Positions 49,628 through 59,051 are shown, numbered from the stretch's first letter. The stretch is DNA of 64,000 nt from Mycobacterium aquaticum (GCF_002086485.1 NZ_MVHF01000023.1:44343-108342), one strand, 5' to 3'. The notes: a model not told the origin generated them from the sequence alone. A program made the numbers and translations.

Positions 49628-51196
49628 TCAGTGTGCTGCGGCCGCCAACGCAACCAGCCCGTACGCGACCGCGAACCGATGACCCAGCTGACCGCGCACG
49701 TTACCGCGCCCGACAGCGACGCGATGACCGAGCCGTTCGCTGACCGCCCGAACGAGTTCGTCGTCACCGGCACCGCCCCCGACCAGCAGGACGCCGCCGG
49801 CGTCAGGAGCCACCTTCTCGATGCCCCGCATCACGTTGCCGCCGATCACCATCCGCTTGGCCGCCAACCGCCAGCTGCGCCATTCAGCCCCGGATAGCCG
49901 CGACGTGAACGGCAGCAGACCGCTCGGGGCCGAGGTCAGGAGCCAACCGGTACATCGTCCGTCGACGGGTTTGTCGAGGAATCGCCGTCGACCGTGTTCG
50001 TCTTCGACGAGCTGAACCGTTACGGCGGTGAGCGCCTCCGCCCGTTTGGCGTATTCGGCAGCGCTCCTGGATATTTCGAGTGCCGTGGCCGTGGCGCTGG
50101 TGAGAAGCTGCCCAGCGCCAGGAAGAACGACGCGCGCGTCGTCGGTGACGACGTCGACAGTTCCGCCTCCGATGTCGACGACCACGACGTCCGCGGTGAC
50201 ACCGGGTGTGGTGAGCGCGCCGGCACGTGCTGCCGCAGCCTCGGCATCAATGCGGGTCACCGGTACTCCGAGAGCGGTGCTGAGCGCATCGACATCCGCC
50301 GGTGCGAGATTCCCACCACCCAGGGTCGCCATCACCAGGCTGTCCACCGCGACCGAACCGCGGCGTGAATTCGCTTGCGCAGCAATGTCGGCCAGATAGA
50401 TGACCAAAGCCTCATCGCCGCCGGTCGGTTCGGGCTGCGCGGAGGGCATCGTGGTGCGCGTGCCGCCGTCCAGACAGACCACCGCACACGCGCTGTCGAA
50501 CAGCGAATCGGCCACGGCACGGGCGTCGGCACGTTCGTCATCGCGCAGGCCGAACACGTCAACGAGCCAGAACGGATCGGTGAGCCGCTGCAGTGGTCCC
50601 GTCCCCTGCCGCACCTCCACCGCGACGAGGTCTGCCGACAGCGCTCGCCGCACATCGACGTCGTCGACCACCGGAACCCCGACCCTCAACCGGTTCGACA
50701 CGAGCACCGCCTCGTCGTTGGCGGTCAGCACCGCGACGACGTTGCGGCCGGCCTCGACAGCCTCGTTCACGAGGCCGGCGACCGCGCGGTAATCCCACTC
50801 CTTCGTTGCGCACGCCACGACAGGATGCTCGGATGTCCCCTCGCGCAAGCGTTCCACCGGCGTCGGCAGCCCGACGCCCGCGTCGTCGCCGGCGGTGGTG
50901 GCCGCCGAACGGGTCGCAACGGTGAGCCGGCCCGTGGGACGCACCGCCAACCGGACGCGTTCGACGGCCGAGGAGACCGGCTGGGTCGGCGCGAACGCGG
51001 CCCTGTCGACCACCAGTCCATGGGAGTCGGCCAGACGTCGCACAAGCTGGGCTGCGCCCTGCACGGCCCGCATCGACCCCTTCCCACCGCGGGTCGGAGT
51101 CCGCCCGCTCGCCAGCACGTCGGACCCGTCGACTCCGGTGCAGAGCACCACCTCGGTGGTGGCGTTACCGATGTCGATGCCGGCCCACACGGTCAT
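49628..51196 (-). CDS. ddrA: Diol/glycerol dehydratase reactivase, large (ATPase) subunit
   Basis: 522-residue actin-fold ATPase that frees damaged cobalamin from inactivated B12-dependent diol dehydratase. It starts MTVWAGIDIGNATTEVVLC, has DVVVVDIGGGTVDVVTDDAR (phosphate 2 motif) near residue 345 and a C-terminal GGVLLVGGGAGDDELVRAVS nucleotide-binding motif. It is shorter than enterobacterial DdrA/PduG (about 610 residues). No small reactivase subunit (DdrB/PduH) gene is seen. It overlaps the small-subunit gene by 4 bp. Confidence 0.87.
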   Translation of the reverse strand: MTVWAGIDIGNATTEVVLCTGVDGSDVLASGRTPTRGGKGSMRAVQGAAQLVRRLADSHGLVVDRAAFAPTQPVSSAVERVRLAVRPTGRLTVATRSAATTAGDDAGVGLPTPVERLREGTSEHPVVACATKEWDYRAVAGLVNEAVEAGRNVVAVLTANDEAVLVSNRLRVGVPVVDDVDVRRALSADLVAVEVRQGTGPLQRLTDPFWLVDVFGLRDDERADARAVADSLFDSACAVVCLDGGTRTTMPSAQPEPTGGDEALVIYLADIAAQANSRRGSVAVDSLVMATLGGGNLAPADVDALSTALGVPVTRIDAEAAAARAGALTTPGVTADVVVVDIGGGTVDVVTDDARVVLPGAGQLLTSATATALEISRSAAEYAKRAEALTAVTVQLVEDEHGRRRFLDKPVDGRCTGWLLTSAPSGLLPFTSRLSGAEWRSWRLAAKRMVIGGNVMRGIEKVAPDAGGVLLVGGGAGDDELVRAVSERLGHRVAVGRGNVRGQLGHRFAVAYGLVALAAAAH

Positions 51197-51552
51197 CGCA
51201 ACAAGCCACGCCGCCGGTACACCGCAGCCGCCTCGCGCACGAACTCCGCGCAGGTGTGGGCCTCCTGCGCGGCGAGTCGATCTGCCACCGCGTGCAACTC
51301 CTCGAACGTGGAACGCCCCGGCCGCAGCGCCTCGTAGGCGGCGAGCATGTCTTCGGCACTCAGGGCGGTCAGCTCGGACGCCCGCCGAAGATTCTGGGCC
51401 AATTGGACCGACCCGGCCTGGTCAGCGATGTCGGCCTGACCGAGCAGCGTTTCCCGGCTGATCCGGACGTCATCGAGTGTCAGGGCGCCGTTGCGGGCGG
51501 CTTCGACGGTGACGTCGTGGACGCTGCGGCCCGAGTGTGACGTGGCGGTCAT
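51193..51552 (-). CDS. Diol/glycerol dehydratase small subunit
   Basis: 119-residue small (gamma, PduE-like) subunit of the adenosylcobalamin-dependent dehydratase. Visible are ARNGALTLDDVRISRETLLG, QADIADQAGSVQLAQNLRRA and AYEALRPGRSTFEELHAVAD, the conserved helical core. It is shorter than enterobacterial PduE (about 170), lacking the N-terminal extension used for shell targeting. That fits a cytosolic enzyme. It overlaps both neighbours by 4 bp. Confidence 0.87.
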   Translation of the reverse strand: MTATSHSGRSVHDVTVEAARNGALTLDDVRISRETLLGQADIADQAGSVQLAQNLRRASELTALSAEDMLAAYEALRPGRSTFEELHAVADRLAAQEAHTCAEFVREAAAVYRRRGLLR

Positions 51553-53834
51553 CGCTTGAACTCCAATTCGACGTGCGGGTTGGTGCTGTCGTCTCCGTTG
51601 CGGCACAGGGATTCTCGGCGCTCGATGGCGACCATCGCAACAACCCTGGTGTGATACCGAGCCGTGATCGCCTCCTCGGTGTAGGCGTTGCGCATCGGGG
51701 CGGGCGTCGTGCCCTTGGCGTGCCTGCCCGCATTGATGCCGATGAGTCGGTACATCTCCGGGGTGATCAGCGGAGCGATGCTGAGCAGTTCGAGGTTGGC
51801 CAGCGGGGACAGGTCGCGGCGGTGGATGATGGTGGTTCCCTTGGCCTGTAGCCCGACCGAGATTCCGGACCCGGACAGCCGCGCCGCGGATTTTCCGATC
51901 GCGCCGAGGTCGATGCTGTGGGCGATCCGCACCAGCCGCGGCACGCACTGCTCCTCCTCGAGACCAGCGAAGATCTGCTCAAGGGCGTCGTAGATGGTCA
52001 TGCCGGAAAGGGTGCGAAACAGCTTGGTGCCGAAGGCAGGTGACACTCCGATGACGACCTCCCGCGGATCCTCGCCCACCTGCGCCGGGCCGCAGACGAT
52101 CAAGCGGTCCGGTTCGGCGAAACCAGCCTGCTCCCTCACCAGGTCGGTGACCGACCGTGCCTGCCGCACACTGTCGATCTGGGCCTGCCGTTCGGCCGAC
52201 GGCCGATAACCGGTGCCCGGGCCGCGGTAGTCATTGGGGTCGGTGAGAGCCGACAGCACGTTCATCTCCTCATCGAAGATCGCGGCGGTCTGCAGGTAGT
52301 CGCCGGAGATCCGGGCCCGGGCCATACCCAGGACGCGATCGGCGATGTCAGGGAATCCCGTCTCGGCGAGCGCGGCGACGACGTCGAGGACGGTGAGCCC
52401 GGATTGCTCGATCATCCTGGCCGCGCTGAGCACGCGCACCCCGTCGGTACTCGGTAGGTCCTTCGAACCTTCCGCTCCCACAACAGCTTCGACGTGATCA
52501 TCATCGAAGTCGGCGAGACCAAGGTATTCGAAGACCGCACGGGTGGCCTCGGCAGCCTGGCGGCGCATGGCTTCCAAGGTGGTCGGGTCGACCGACCGCA
52601 ACCCACCGTCGACACCCCAGTCGCGCTGCAACACCAGATAGTCGTCGAGGTCGCCGGCATTGAAGTTGGAAGGCCCGAACATGTTGTCGTAGGCCATCAC
52701 CGAGCCGAAACCGGAGAAGATGAAATCCGACCCGGACAACAGCACCGGAAGTGTCCGGCTGGTGCGGCGCATCGTCGATTCGGAGACCAGGGTGTCGTTT
52801 CCGCTGCATGACTCCAGCCCGCGAAGCATGACCATGAGGTTTTCAGCGATGAGCTCGCGAACGCCCCCGGGTACCGATGCCGTGATCGACGCACCGTCGA
52901 TACCGCCGTTCTGAACCCCCTGGGCCCCGATGCCCTTGGCAAGGGCCACACATCGGGATTCCAGGTAGTTCATCGACTTTCGCTCGGCCTCGCCCATCAG
53001 GACCTCGGATCCGGCGCCGCTGGACAGCCGCATCTTGATACCACGGGAGGCGTAGCACGAGGTCAGGAAGGCCTTGGACCACGGGGTGTCGTCACCGTCG
53101 GTGAAAACCTGTTCGGTGCCGTACACCGATACCGTCTCGGCGTACGAAACCAGGCCGCGCACACCCATTTCCAGCTCGCGGGCCTCTTCCACCGAACATT
53201 GCGTCAGCGCGCCGGGGGCGGGCACCTGGGAGCCGATCAGCAGGCCGACGGCGACGGCCGGGGCATCGTCGAGAACCGGGACGGTCGCCTCCAATTCCCG
53301 GAAGCCGTATACCACCGCGGTCGCGGCATCCGCCGCGATCAGCAGTGGGTCGTCGAGACGATTTGTCACGTGAGCCTGGTTGGCCGGAGTGCGACGGGCA
53401 CGCATCTTCATCATCGCCATCTGGATCTCGACCGGCTGCAGCATCGCCACGACGCGAGCCATCTTCGCCGGGGTCAGTCCTGCACAGACCCTCAACACCT
53501 GCTCGCGGGAGACGCTTGAGTCGACGATCATCCGCGCCAGATCGACCTCGGCGATCGCCATCGACCGCGGCGCCTCGGCACGATCGATGGCGTACCGCAC
53601 GATGAACTCGTCGATCGTGTCGAAGTCCGTGGCTCGCGTCGAATCCATCTCCAGCACGGTTCCGTCGTCGGCCACGACCCACGACGGTTCCGGGTCGTGC
53701 GGTGACAGATGCGAGATCATTCCCAGTTCCGGGTCGGCTTCGGCGAATCCGTCGAGGTTGACGCGCTGCTCATCCAACATCCGGATCCGCCCGAGCCGGT
53801 GATCCTGCTCAAACTCGGTGCCGCTCAGGTACAT
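51549..53834 (-). CDS. Diol/glycerol dehydratase, large and medium subunits fused
   Basis: 761-residue adenosylcobalamin-dependent dehydratase converting a 1,2-diol (propanediol or glycerol type) to an aldehyde. Residues 1-545 are the PduC-like catalytic TIM barrel: EFIVRYAIDRAEAPRSMAIA, SSGAGSEVLMGEAERKSMNY and FGSVMAYDNMFGPSNFNAGD. Residues about 560-761 are the PduD-like medium subunit: GEDPREVVIGVSPAFG, RLSGSGISVGLQAKGTTIIH and NLELLSIAPLITPEMYRLIG. In enterobacteria these are two genes. The medium part lacks the usual shell-targeting extension. The ATG at 53834 follows GGGGGA. Confidence 0.92.
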   Translation of the reverse strand: MYLSGTEFEQDHRLGRIRMLDEQRVNLDGFAEADPELGMISHLSPHDPEPSWVVADDGTVLEMDSTRATDFDTIDEFIVRYAIDRAEAPRSMAIAEVDLARMIVDSSVSREQVLRVCAGLTPAKMARVVAMLQPVEIQMAMMKMRARRTPANQAHVTNRLDDPLLIAADAATAVVYGFRELEATVPVLDDAPAVAVGLLIGSQVPAPGALTQCSVEEARELEMGVRGLVSYAETVSVYGTEQVFTDGDDTPWSKAFLTSCYASRGIKMRLSSGAGSEVLMGEAERKSMNYLESRCVALAKGIGAQGVQNGGIDGASITASVPGGVRELIAENLMVMLRGLESCSGNDTLVSESTMRRTSRTLPVLLSGSDFIFSGFGSVMAYDNMFGPSNFNAGDLDDYLVLQRDWGVDGGLRSVDPTTLEAMRRQAAEATRAVFEYLGLADFDDDHVEAVVGAEGSKDLPSTDGVRVLSAARMIEQSGLTVLDVVAALAETGFPDIADRVLGMARARISGDYLQTAAIFDEEMNVLSALTDPNDYRGPGTGYRPSAERQAQIDSVRQARSVTDLVREQAGFAEPDRLIVCGPAQVGEDPREVVIGVSPAFGTKLFRTLSGMTIYDALEQIFAGLEEEQCVPRLVRIAHSIDLGAIGKSAARLSGSGISVGLQAKGTTIIHRRDLSPLANLELLSIAPLITPEMYRLIGINAGRHAKGTTPAPMRNAYTEEAITARYHTRVVAMVAIERRESLCRNGDDSTNPHVELEFKR

Positions 53835-53922
53835 ACCGGTCCCCCATACCTCTCTCGTACACGACGGGCTCAGCATCGACGGAACTGCACGGGCGGGACA
53901 ACGGTCTGCGCCCGGCTTCCAC

Positions 53923-53986
53923 CAACATGTTGAGGCAGTCCTCACCGCGGCGGCACCGGTGTGACGTGGCCTACAACAATGTGTTG
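53923..53986. promoter_or_regulatory. Two dyads in the dehydratase/permease divergent region
   Basis: CAACATGTTG (53923-53932, perfect) and CAACA-ATG-TGTTG (53974-53986, 5-bp arms) share the half-site CAACA, with starts 51 bp apart. They lie between the leftward dehydratase operon and the rightward permease gene. The PucR regulator encoded downstream is the natural candidate to bind them. Confidence 0.45.
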
Positions 53987-54093
53987 GAAAGTCGTAGAGA
54001 CCCTCTGACAGCCGGTGTGCCCTTCTCGCAGACTTGCGCCGAACTTCACGCAGCCGCCGTCCGCGACTGCGCTGTGAGAGGAGGAATCCACCC

Positions 54094-55527
54094 ATGACCG
54101 AGGTTGTCAACGCGGACAACACGCCTCGCGGCGATACGTCACCGGAGCGTCATCCGGCCAAACTGCGCGGGCACCTCGGCGTGCCCGCCATCGTGTTGAT
54201 GGTCGTGGCCGCGGCGGCGCCGCTGTCGACCATCGGTGGCAACGTGCCGATCGCGATGGTGCTCGGAAACACCACGGGCATCCCGGTCGCATTCGTCGTC
54301 GCCGGCGTGATCTTCCTGCTCTTCGCGGCCAGCTTCGTCGCGATGTCGAAGTACGTCACCGATGCCGGCGCGTTCTACGCCTACATCAGGAAGTCCCTCG
54401 GCCGCGCGGCCGGAACCGGAGCTGCCGTCCTCGCCCTCCCGGCCTACATGGCGACTCTGCTCGCCGTCGCCGCGTACGACGGTGTCATCCTCAACGGCCT
54501 CATCACGCGATTCGACGGGCCGGACATCCCGTGGTGGGTGCTCACCGGCGTGGTGCTCGCGATTGTCGCCTGGCTGGGCTACCGCGACATCGACCTCAGC
54601 GCCAAGGTCCTCGGTGTCTTCCTGGTCTCCGAAGTCGCCATCCTGCTGGTCCTCGACCTGGTCATCGTGGTGCGCGGTGGTGAACACGGCATCACCGGCG
54701 ACTCGTTCACCCCGCAGGGCATCGCCGGCGGATTCGGCATCGCCCTGCTGTACGCGCTGTGGGGCTTCGTCGGTGTCGAGGCGACCGCCGTGTTCCGGGA
54801 CGAGGCCAAAGACCCCGACCGCACCGTGCCCCGCGCCACCTACTGGGCGGTGGGCATCGTGGCGGCGTTCTACGCCTTCTCCAGCTGGGCTCTCATCGAG
54901 GGCAACGGCGGACACGACGCCATCCAGGCGGCCAAGGACGATCCCGACAACTTCATGGTGAACACCGCCCAGCAGTACCTCGGAATGGTGGGCCGCGATC
55001 TGAACACCGCGTTCTGGTTCGTCAGTGTTTTCGCGTGCGCCTTGGCATTCCACAACATCAGCTCGCGGTATGCGTTCGTCCTGGGGCAGAGCGGGGTCTT
55101 CTCGAAGAAGATCGGCCAGGTGCATCCACGGCACGGCTCGCCGTCCAACTCGTCCCTGGTCATCACCGTGGCGTCGTTCGTGATCATGGCTGTCCTCGCC
55201 GCACTGAAGCTGGACCCGGTGCTGCAGATCTTCGGCCCGCTGGGCGGCTTGGGAATCCTGGCGCTGGCGATCCTGTGGCTGCTGACGACCGTCTCGGTGG
55301 TGATCTTCTTCCGCCGCCGCGGCGGGTCCACCGGCACCGTGGTACTCGCGTCGGCCGCGACCCTGGTCCTGGCCGCGGCACTGGTGCTGGTCGTGTCGAA
55401 CCTGACCCTGGTGGTCGGTGGGACGCCCACCCTTGCCGCGATCTTCGGCGTGATGCCGCTGGTGTTCTTCGGCGTCGGGATGCTGCTGAGCCGGCGGGCG
55501 ACCGCGGAGCTCTCAGCGGCTCCGTGA
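54094..55527 (+). CDS. APC-family permease
   Basis: 477-residue amino acid-polyamine-organocation permease with about 12 helices. Helix 1 is VPAIVLMVVAAAAPLSTIGGN (the unwound Gly-rich substrate segment), then VSKYVTDAGAFYAYI-type MSKYVTDAGAFYAYIRKSLG and ALWGFVGVEATAVFRDEAKDP near residues 225-250. It resembles ethanolamine and amino acid importers. The ATG at 54094 follows GAGGAGG. Its divergent position suggests that it imports the dehydratase pathway's precursor (an amino alcohol, for example); this is inferred. Confidence 0.87.
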   Translation: MTEVVNADNTPRGDTSPERHPAKLRGHLGVPAIVLMVVAAAAPLSTIGGNVPIAMVLGNTTGIPVAFVVAGVIFLLFAASFVAMSKYVTDAGAFYAYIRKSLGRAAGTGAAVLALPAYMATLLAVAAYDGVILNGLITRFDGPDIPWWVLTGVVLAIVAWLGYRDIDLSAKVLGVFLVSEVAILLVLDLVIVVRGGEHGITGDSFTPQGIAGGFGIALLYALWGFVGVEATAVFRDEAKDPDRTVPRATYWAVGIVAAFYAFSSWALIEGNGGHDAIQAAKDDPDNFMVNTAQQYLGMVGRDLNTAFWFVSVFACALAFHNISSRYAFVLGQSGVFSKKIGQVHPRHGSPSNSSLVITVASFVIMAVLAALKLDPVLQIFGPLGGLGILALAILWLLTTVSVVIFFRRRGGSTGTVVLASAATLVLAAALVLVVSNLTLVVGGTPTLAAIFGVMPLVFFGVGMLLSRRATAELSAAP

Positions 55528-55675
55528 TTGCCGTCACTCACCGACCGATCTCCTGATTCCACTGCCTGGCAGGGCGCTGATACCGTCGGATCCGGTGTCG
55601 GCGCCCTGCGGCAGTCTCGCCGGCGCCGGTACCGAACAACCGAGCCGAATACGGTCGATCAGCAGAAGGGACGAC

Positions 55676-56728
55676 ATGTCGCGGGACACGCCGCTGAGCG
55701 TCGCGGCGGCCTTGACCGTTCCGCCGCTGGACCAGGGGTCGGTCGTCGCCGGGCATCGCGGTTTGACGCGCGAAGTCCACTGGGTGGACATCAAGCACGC
55801 TCCCGCCGAGTCTTTCGTCCGCGCAGGCGATCTCGTCCTGACCACCGGTGCCGACATCCATCAGCCGGGGGTGCGGGAATTCCTCACCTACGTCGTGTCC
55901 TCCCAGGCCGCCGGGGTGGTGGTGAACCCTCCGCCCGACGTCGCCGTCCACGAACTCCTGGCGTCACTGGTCCCGCTCGCCGATCACCACGAGTTCCCGG
56001 TGGTGCTGTTGCCCTGGGAAGTCGCGTTCTCCCAGGTACAGCGAAACCTCCTGCCGTTGGTCAGCCCGTCGTCGCCCGACGCCCAGATCGAAATGGCCAT
56101 CGGCCGCCGTGAACACGAGCACGCCGCGTGGATCGACGTCGCCGGCGCCTTCGCGCAAGCCCTGCACGACTCGGCGGGCGCGGCCGGCCTGTCGGTGAGG
56201 TCCTCGGTGACCGAGGACCTCGTGATGTGTCAGTTCTCGTCGGCCCAGTCTGCGGCGACAGTGTCGGCGTTGGTCGCGTCTGCTCAGCAGCTCAGTGCGC
56301 TGCCGGAAAACCTCGTCAATTGGGTGCTGCTTCCCGCCCTGCAGGGGCAGGCCGTCACCGTCGCGCCGTCGGTGGCCGCACCGGTGACCGAAAAACCCGC
56401 CGGCTCATGGCAATTCGCTGAAGTTCTGCGTCAGCATCCGAGGTGTATGGCCACCATCCTGCAAACATTGCAGCCATTGGTCGAGTACGACAAGACCCGC
56501 CGCGGCCAACTCGTGCACACATTGGAGATCCTCCTCGACGAAGCCACGAACATCAGCGCGGCCGCCCGAGCGCTGTTTCTGAACCGGCACTCCCTCATGT
56601 ATCGCATCAAGCTCATCGAGGAACTCACGGGCCTGTCGCTGAAAAACCCGGCCGACCGGTTCCAACTGGAGGTCAGCGTTCGCGTCCACCGAATCAACGA
56701 GGCACGCGTCGCCAGCCTTCGCCCGTGA
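55676..56728 (+). CDS. PucR-family transcriptional regulator
   Basis: 350-residue regulator. The N-terminal PucR ligand domain has LDQGSVVAGHRGLTREVHWV, FVRAGDLVLTTGADIH and FLTYVVSSQAAGVVVNPPPD. A CdaR/GGDEF-like middle region is present. The C terminus is the HTH_30 domain LVHTLEILLDEATNISAAAR, then ALFLNRHSLMYRIKLIEELT. The ATG at 55676 follows GAAGGGA. PucR proteins often control uptake and breakdown of nitrogen compounds from an adjacent locus, so permease and dehydratase are its likely targets. Confidence 0.88.
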   Translation: MSRDTPLSVAAALTVPPLDQGSVVAGHRGLTREVHWVDIKHAPAESFVRAGDLVLTTGADIHQPGVREFLTYVVSSQAAGVVVNPPPDVAVHELLASLVPLADHHEFPVVLLPWEVAFSQVQRNLLPLVSPSSPDAQIEMAIGRREHEHAAWIDVAGAFAQALHDSAGAAGLSVRSSVTEDLVMCQFSSAQSAATVSALVASAQQLSALPENLVNWVLLPALQGQAVTVAPSVAAPVTEKPAGSWQFAEVLRQHPRCMATILQTLQPLVEYDKTRRGQLVHTLEILLDEATNISAAARALFLNRHSLMYRIKLIEELTGLSLKNPADRFQLEVSVRVHRINEARVASLRP

Positions 56729-56860
56729 CGGCGTGATCCACACCCGCCAACCGAATCCGCAGCGAAAGTCCAAAGAGCTGCCAGATCCATCTCAGCGTCC
56801 CAACAGCGCGCCGGTCATAACGTCGCTCGAGCGATACGAAGGCAATCTGATCGGAGGACG

Positions 56861-57286
56861 ATGGGCAAGCTGGTCGGCAAAGCCGCCATAGCAATCAGCG
56901 CGGCAGCCATTCCGGTGGGAATCTTGGCGACCGGCGTGGCCTCGGCGGACGACTACGCAGGTAAGACCTACGCCGACGCTCAGGCAGCGCTGTCGGCCGC
57001 GAGCATGAAGGGTGTCATCGCCACCCGCTCGGGCGATACCCTGCCCGACGACAAGTGCGTGGTGACCAGCTCGGAGAAGGCACCCTGGATCAAGGGTGAC
57101 AAGTTTGCCGCGGTCACCGACACCGTGCTGCTCAACCTGAACTGCAGCGCCACGGTGGCGTCGGCAACCCAGGCCGGCAACTCTGCGGCCAGCCCGGAAG
57201 GGCGGGCGGCGATTGCGGCCGCACAACAGCAGGCCGCTCAGGACCAGGCACAGGCCGCCGCCGACCAGAACAACAAGAAGCACTAG
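56861..57286 (+). CDS. Secreted PASTA-like protein
   Basis: 141-residue exported protein. The signal peptide runs through AIAISAAAIPVGILATGVASA. The mature part has a PASTA-like repeat (YAGKTYADAQAALSAASMKG, then LPDDKCVVTSSEKAPWI), with two Cys that may pair, and ends in a Gln/Ala-rich helix and a basic NNKKH. Many mycobacteria have such small proteins of unknown role. It starts at the ATG at 56861 after GGAGGACG and ends 4 bp from the convergent protease gene. Confidence 0.75.
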   Translation: MGKLVGKAAIAISAAAIPVGILATGVASADDYAGKTYADAQAALSAASMKGVIATRSGDTLPDDKCVVTSSEKAPWIKGDKFAAVTDTVLLNLNCSATVASATQAGNSAASPEGRAAIAAAQQQAAQDQAQAAADQNNKKH

Positions 57287-57290
57287 GAAG

Positions 57291-58811
57291 TTACGACTGC
57301 ACCTGGCCCAGGGTGACCTGAACGGTCTGGGAGGCCCCCGACGGGTCATCGTAGGTCAACGTGACGTTGTCCCCCGGCGCCTTGGAACGAACCGCGGCGA
57401 CCAGCGCGTCCGGACCGTCGATCACCTGGCTGTCCAGCTTGGTGATCACCGCGCCCCTGGGCAGGCCCGCCTGGGCTGCCGGGCCACCGTCGACGACCCC
57501 GGCGACGGCCGCGCCGTGCGAGTCCTCGGCAGACGCGAGCTGCACACCGAGGGAGGCGTGCTGGACGGTTCCCGTCGAAACCAGTTCGTCGGCAATGCGT
57601 TTGGCCTGATCCACCGGTATCGCGAAGCCGAGCCCGATGGACCCGCTCTGCCCGCCACCCTGCGAGCCCTGGCCACCGCCCAGTGAGGCGATCGCCGAGT
57701 TGACCCCGATGAGGTCGCCGTTCATGTCCACCAGCGCCCCTCCGGAGTTGCCCGGATTGATCGCGGCATCGGTCTGGATGGCGCTCATCACCGAGTGCTG
57801 ACCGGTCTGCTCGTCGCCGGTCGCGACGGGACGGTCGAGTGCGCTGATGATGCCGGTTGTCACGGTCCCCTGAAGTCCCAGCGGCGAGCCGACCGCCACG
57901 ACGTTCTGCCCCACCTTCAGGTCCTTCGAAGAACCGATGGTGATCGGCGTGAGCCCGGAGACGTTCTGGGCCCGAACCACGGCGATGTCATCGGCAGGGT
58001 CGGTGCCGACGACGGTGAACGGCACCGTGCGGCCGTCGGACATGGTGACCGTCGCCTGCGCAGCCCCGGAGACCCGGCCAGACGGTCTGGCGGACGGCCC
58101 GCCCGACGGATCCTGGGTGTCGGGTCCGTCCTGGCTGTCGCCGGGGTACTGGCCACCGGGGAACATTCCGCCCGGCAGTCCGGGGATCCGCATGCGAGGT
58201 CCGCTGTCGGAGGTCATCGGGCCCTGATTACCGGAATCCTGGGCGACGGCGGCCACCACGTGATTGTTGGTCAATATGAGCCCGTCGGCGCTGAGGACGA
58301 TGCCAGAGCCCTCCTCACGCCCCTGCCCGGTTTCGATCTGCAGTTTCACCACGCTGGGCAGAACCTTGGCCGACACCTGCTCGACCGAGCCCGTGGGCGC
58401 GGCGCTTCCGGGCTGCGCCGGCGCCGAACCCTTTGCCGGCGCGGGCTTTCCGATGTTCACCGGGGCGGGCGCCTGCGCGCTGGGTGTCGCGTGCCCGGCG
58501 TGGTCCACCACGGCGACGGCCGTCGCGGCACCCGCGGCCATCGCCATTGCGGCCGTGCCGACGACAAGGACGCCGACACGAGAACGCTTTCGCTGATTCT
58601 GGTTTTGCTGGGCCGGTGGTTCTTGGAGCGGGGTACCCGCGTCGTGATGCGCCACGTACGGCGGTGGGTACGCCCCGGTGACGCCAGACGATGTGGGGGG
58701 ATAGTGGTACCCGGACTGAGTCCACTGTTGCGGGTTATGGTTCTCAGACTGCTGTTTCGGGCGCCACTCATCGTGGCTTGGCTGTGACGAATTCCTCGAC
58801 CAGTCACTCAT
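57291..58811 (-). CDS. pepD: HtrA/PepD-type serine protease
   Basis: 506-residue membrane-anchored protease for extracytoplasmic protein quality control. The cytoplasmic N terminus is Gln/Pro/Tyr-rich (about 1-75); one helix follows (VGVLVVGTAAMAMAAGAATAV). The trypsin-like domain has the catalytic His in LTNNHVVAAV, Asp in TDPADDIAVVRA and Ser in NPGNSGGALVDM. One PDZ domain is C-terminal (HASLGVQLASAEDSHGAAVA). In M. tuberculosis pepD lies beside mprAB; here it is not, so this may be a paralogue. The promoter has MprA-like CTCAG repeats. Confidence 0.85.
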   Translation of the reverse strand: MSDWSRNSSQPSHDEWRPKQQSENHNPQQWTQSGYHYPPTSSGVTGAYPPPYVAHHDAGTPLQEPPAQQNQNQRKRSRVGVLVVGTAAMAMAAGAATAVAVVDHAGHATPSAQAPAPVNIGKPAPAKGSAPAQPGSAAPTGSVEQVSAKVLPSVVKLQIETGQGREEGSGIVLSADGLILTNNHVVAAVAQDSGNQGPMTSDSGPRMRIPGLPGGMFPGGQYPGDSQDGPDTQDPSGGPSARPSGRVSGAAQATVTMSDGRTVPFTVVGTDPADDIAVVRAQNVSGLTPITIGSSKDLKVGQNVVAVGSPLGLQGTVTTGIISALDRPVATGDEQTGQHSVMSAIQTDAAINPGNSGGALVDMNGDLIGVNSAIASLGGGQGSQGGGQSGSIGLGFAIPVDQAKRIADELVSTGTVQHASLGVQLASAEDSHGAAVAGVVDGGPAAQAGLPRGAVITKLDSQVIDGPDALVAAVRSKAPGDNVTLTYDDPSGASQTVQVTLGQVQS

Positions 58812-58885
58812 TGCGTAGATTCTTCTTCCTCGAGACGCACGTACCCATGCGCCGTACCGGCGCCTGAAGGTAGGTTGCCTGCGCT

Positions 58886-58905
58886 GACTGAGGCTTTGCT
58901 GAGAA
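58886..58905 (-). promoter_or_regulatory. CTCAG direct repeats, MprA-box-like
   Basis: Read leftward: TTCTCAGC, 4 nt, CCTCAGTC, a direct repeat with a 12-nt period located about 75-95 bp before the protease start codon. MprA boxes are loosely conserved pairs of such 8-bp repeats, and pepD is a known MprA target in M. tuberculosis. The match is weak. Confidence 0.3.
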
Positions 58906-59051
58906 TGAGTTCAATGCCGGCCAAGACTTTTCGAGCCTCCCCAGACGAGTGATTTCGCGAACCGGCTGACGGGGCGTACTACGCTTCGGGCGTCCAGAAG
59001 TTGTTGTCCTGCCCCGAGCGGAGAAGGCATGCACGTTCGGACGAGTATCCG

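Noticed and set aside
50375..51337. Long plus-strand frame opposite the reactivase gene
   Set aside because: Product rich in His, Arg and Gly without known motifs; the opposite strand encodes a convincing actin-fold ATPase.
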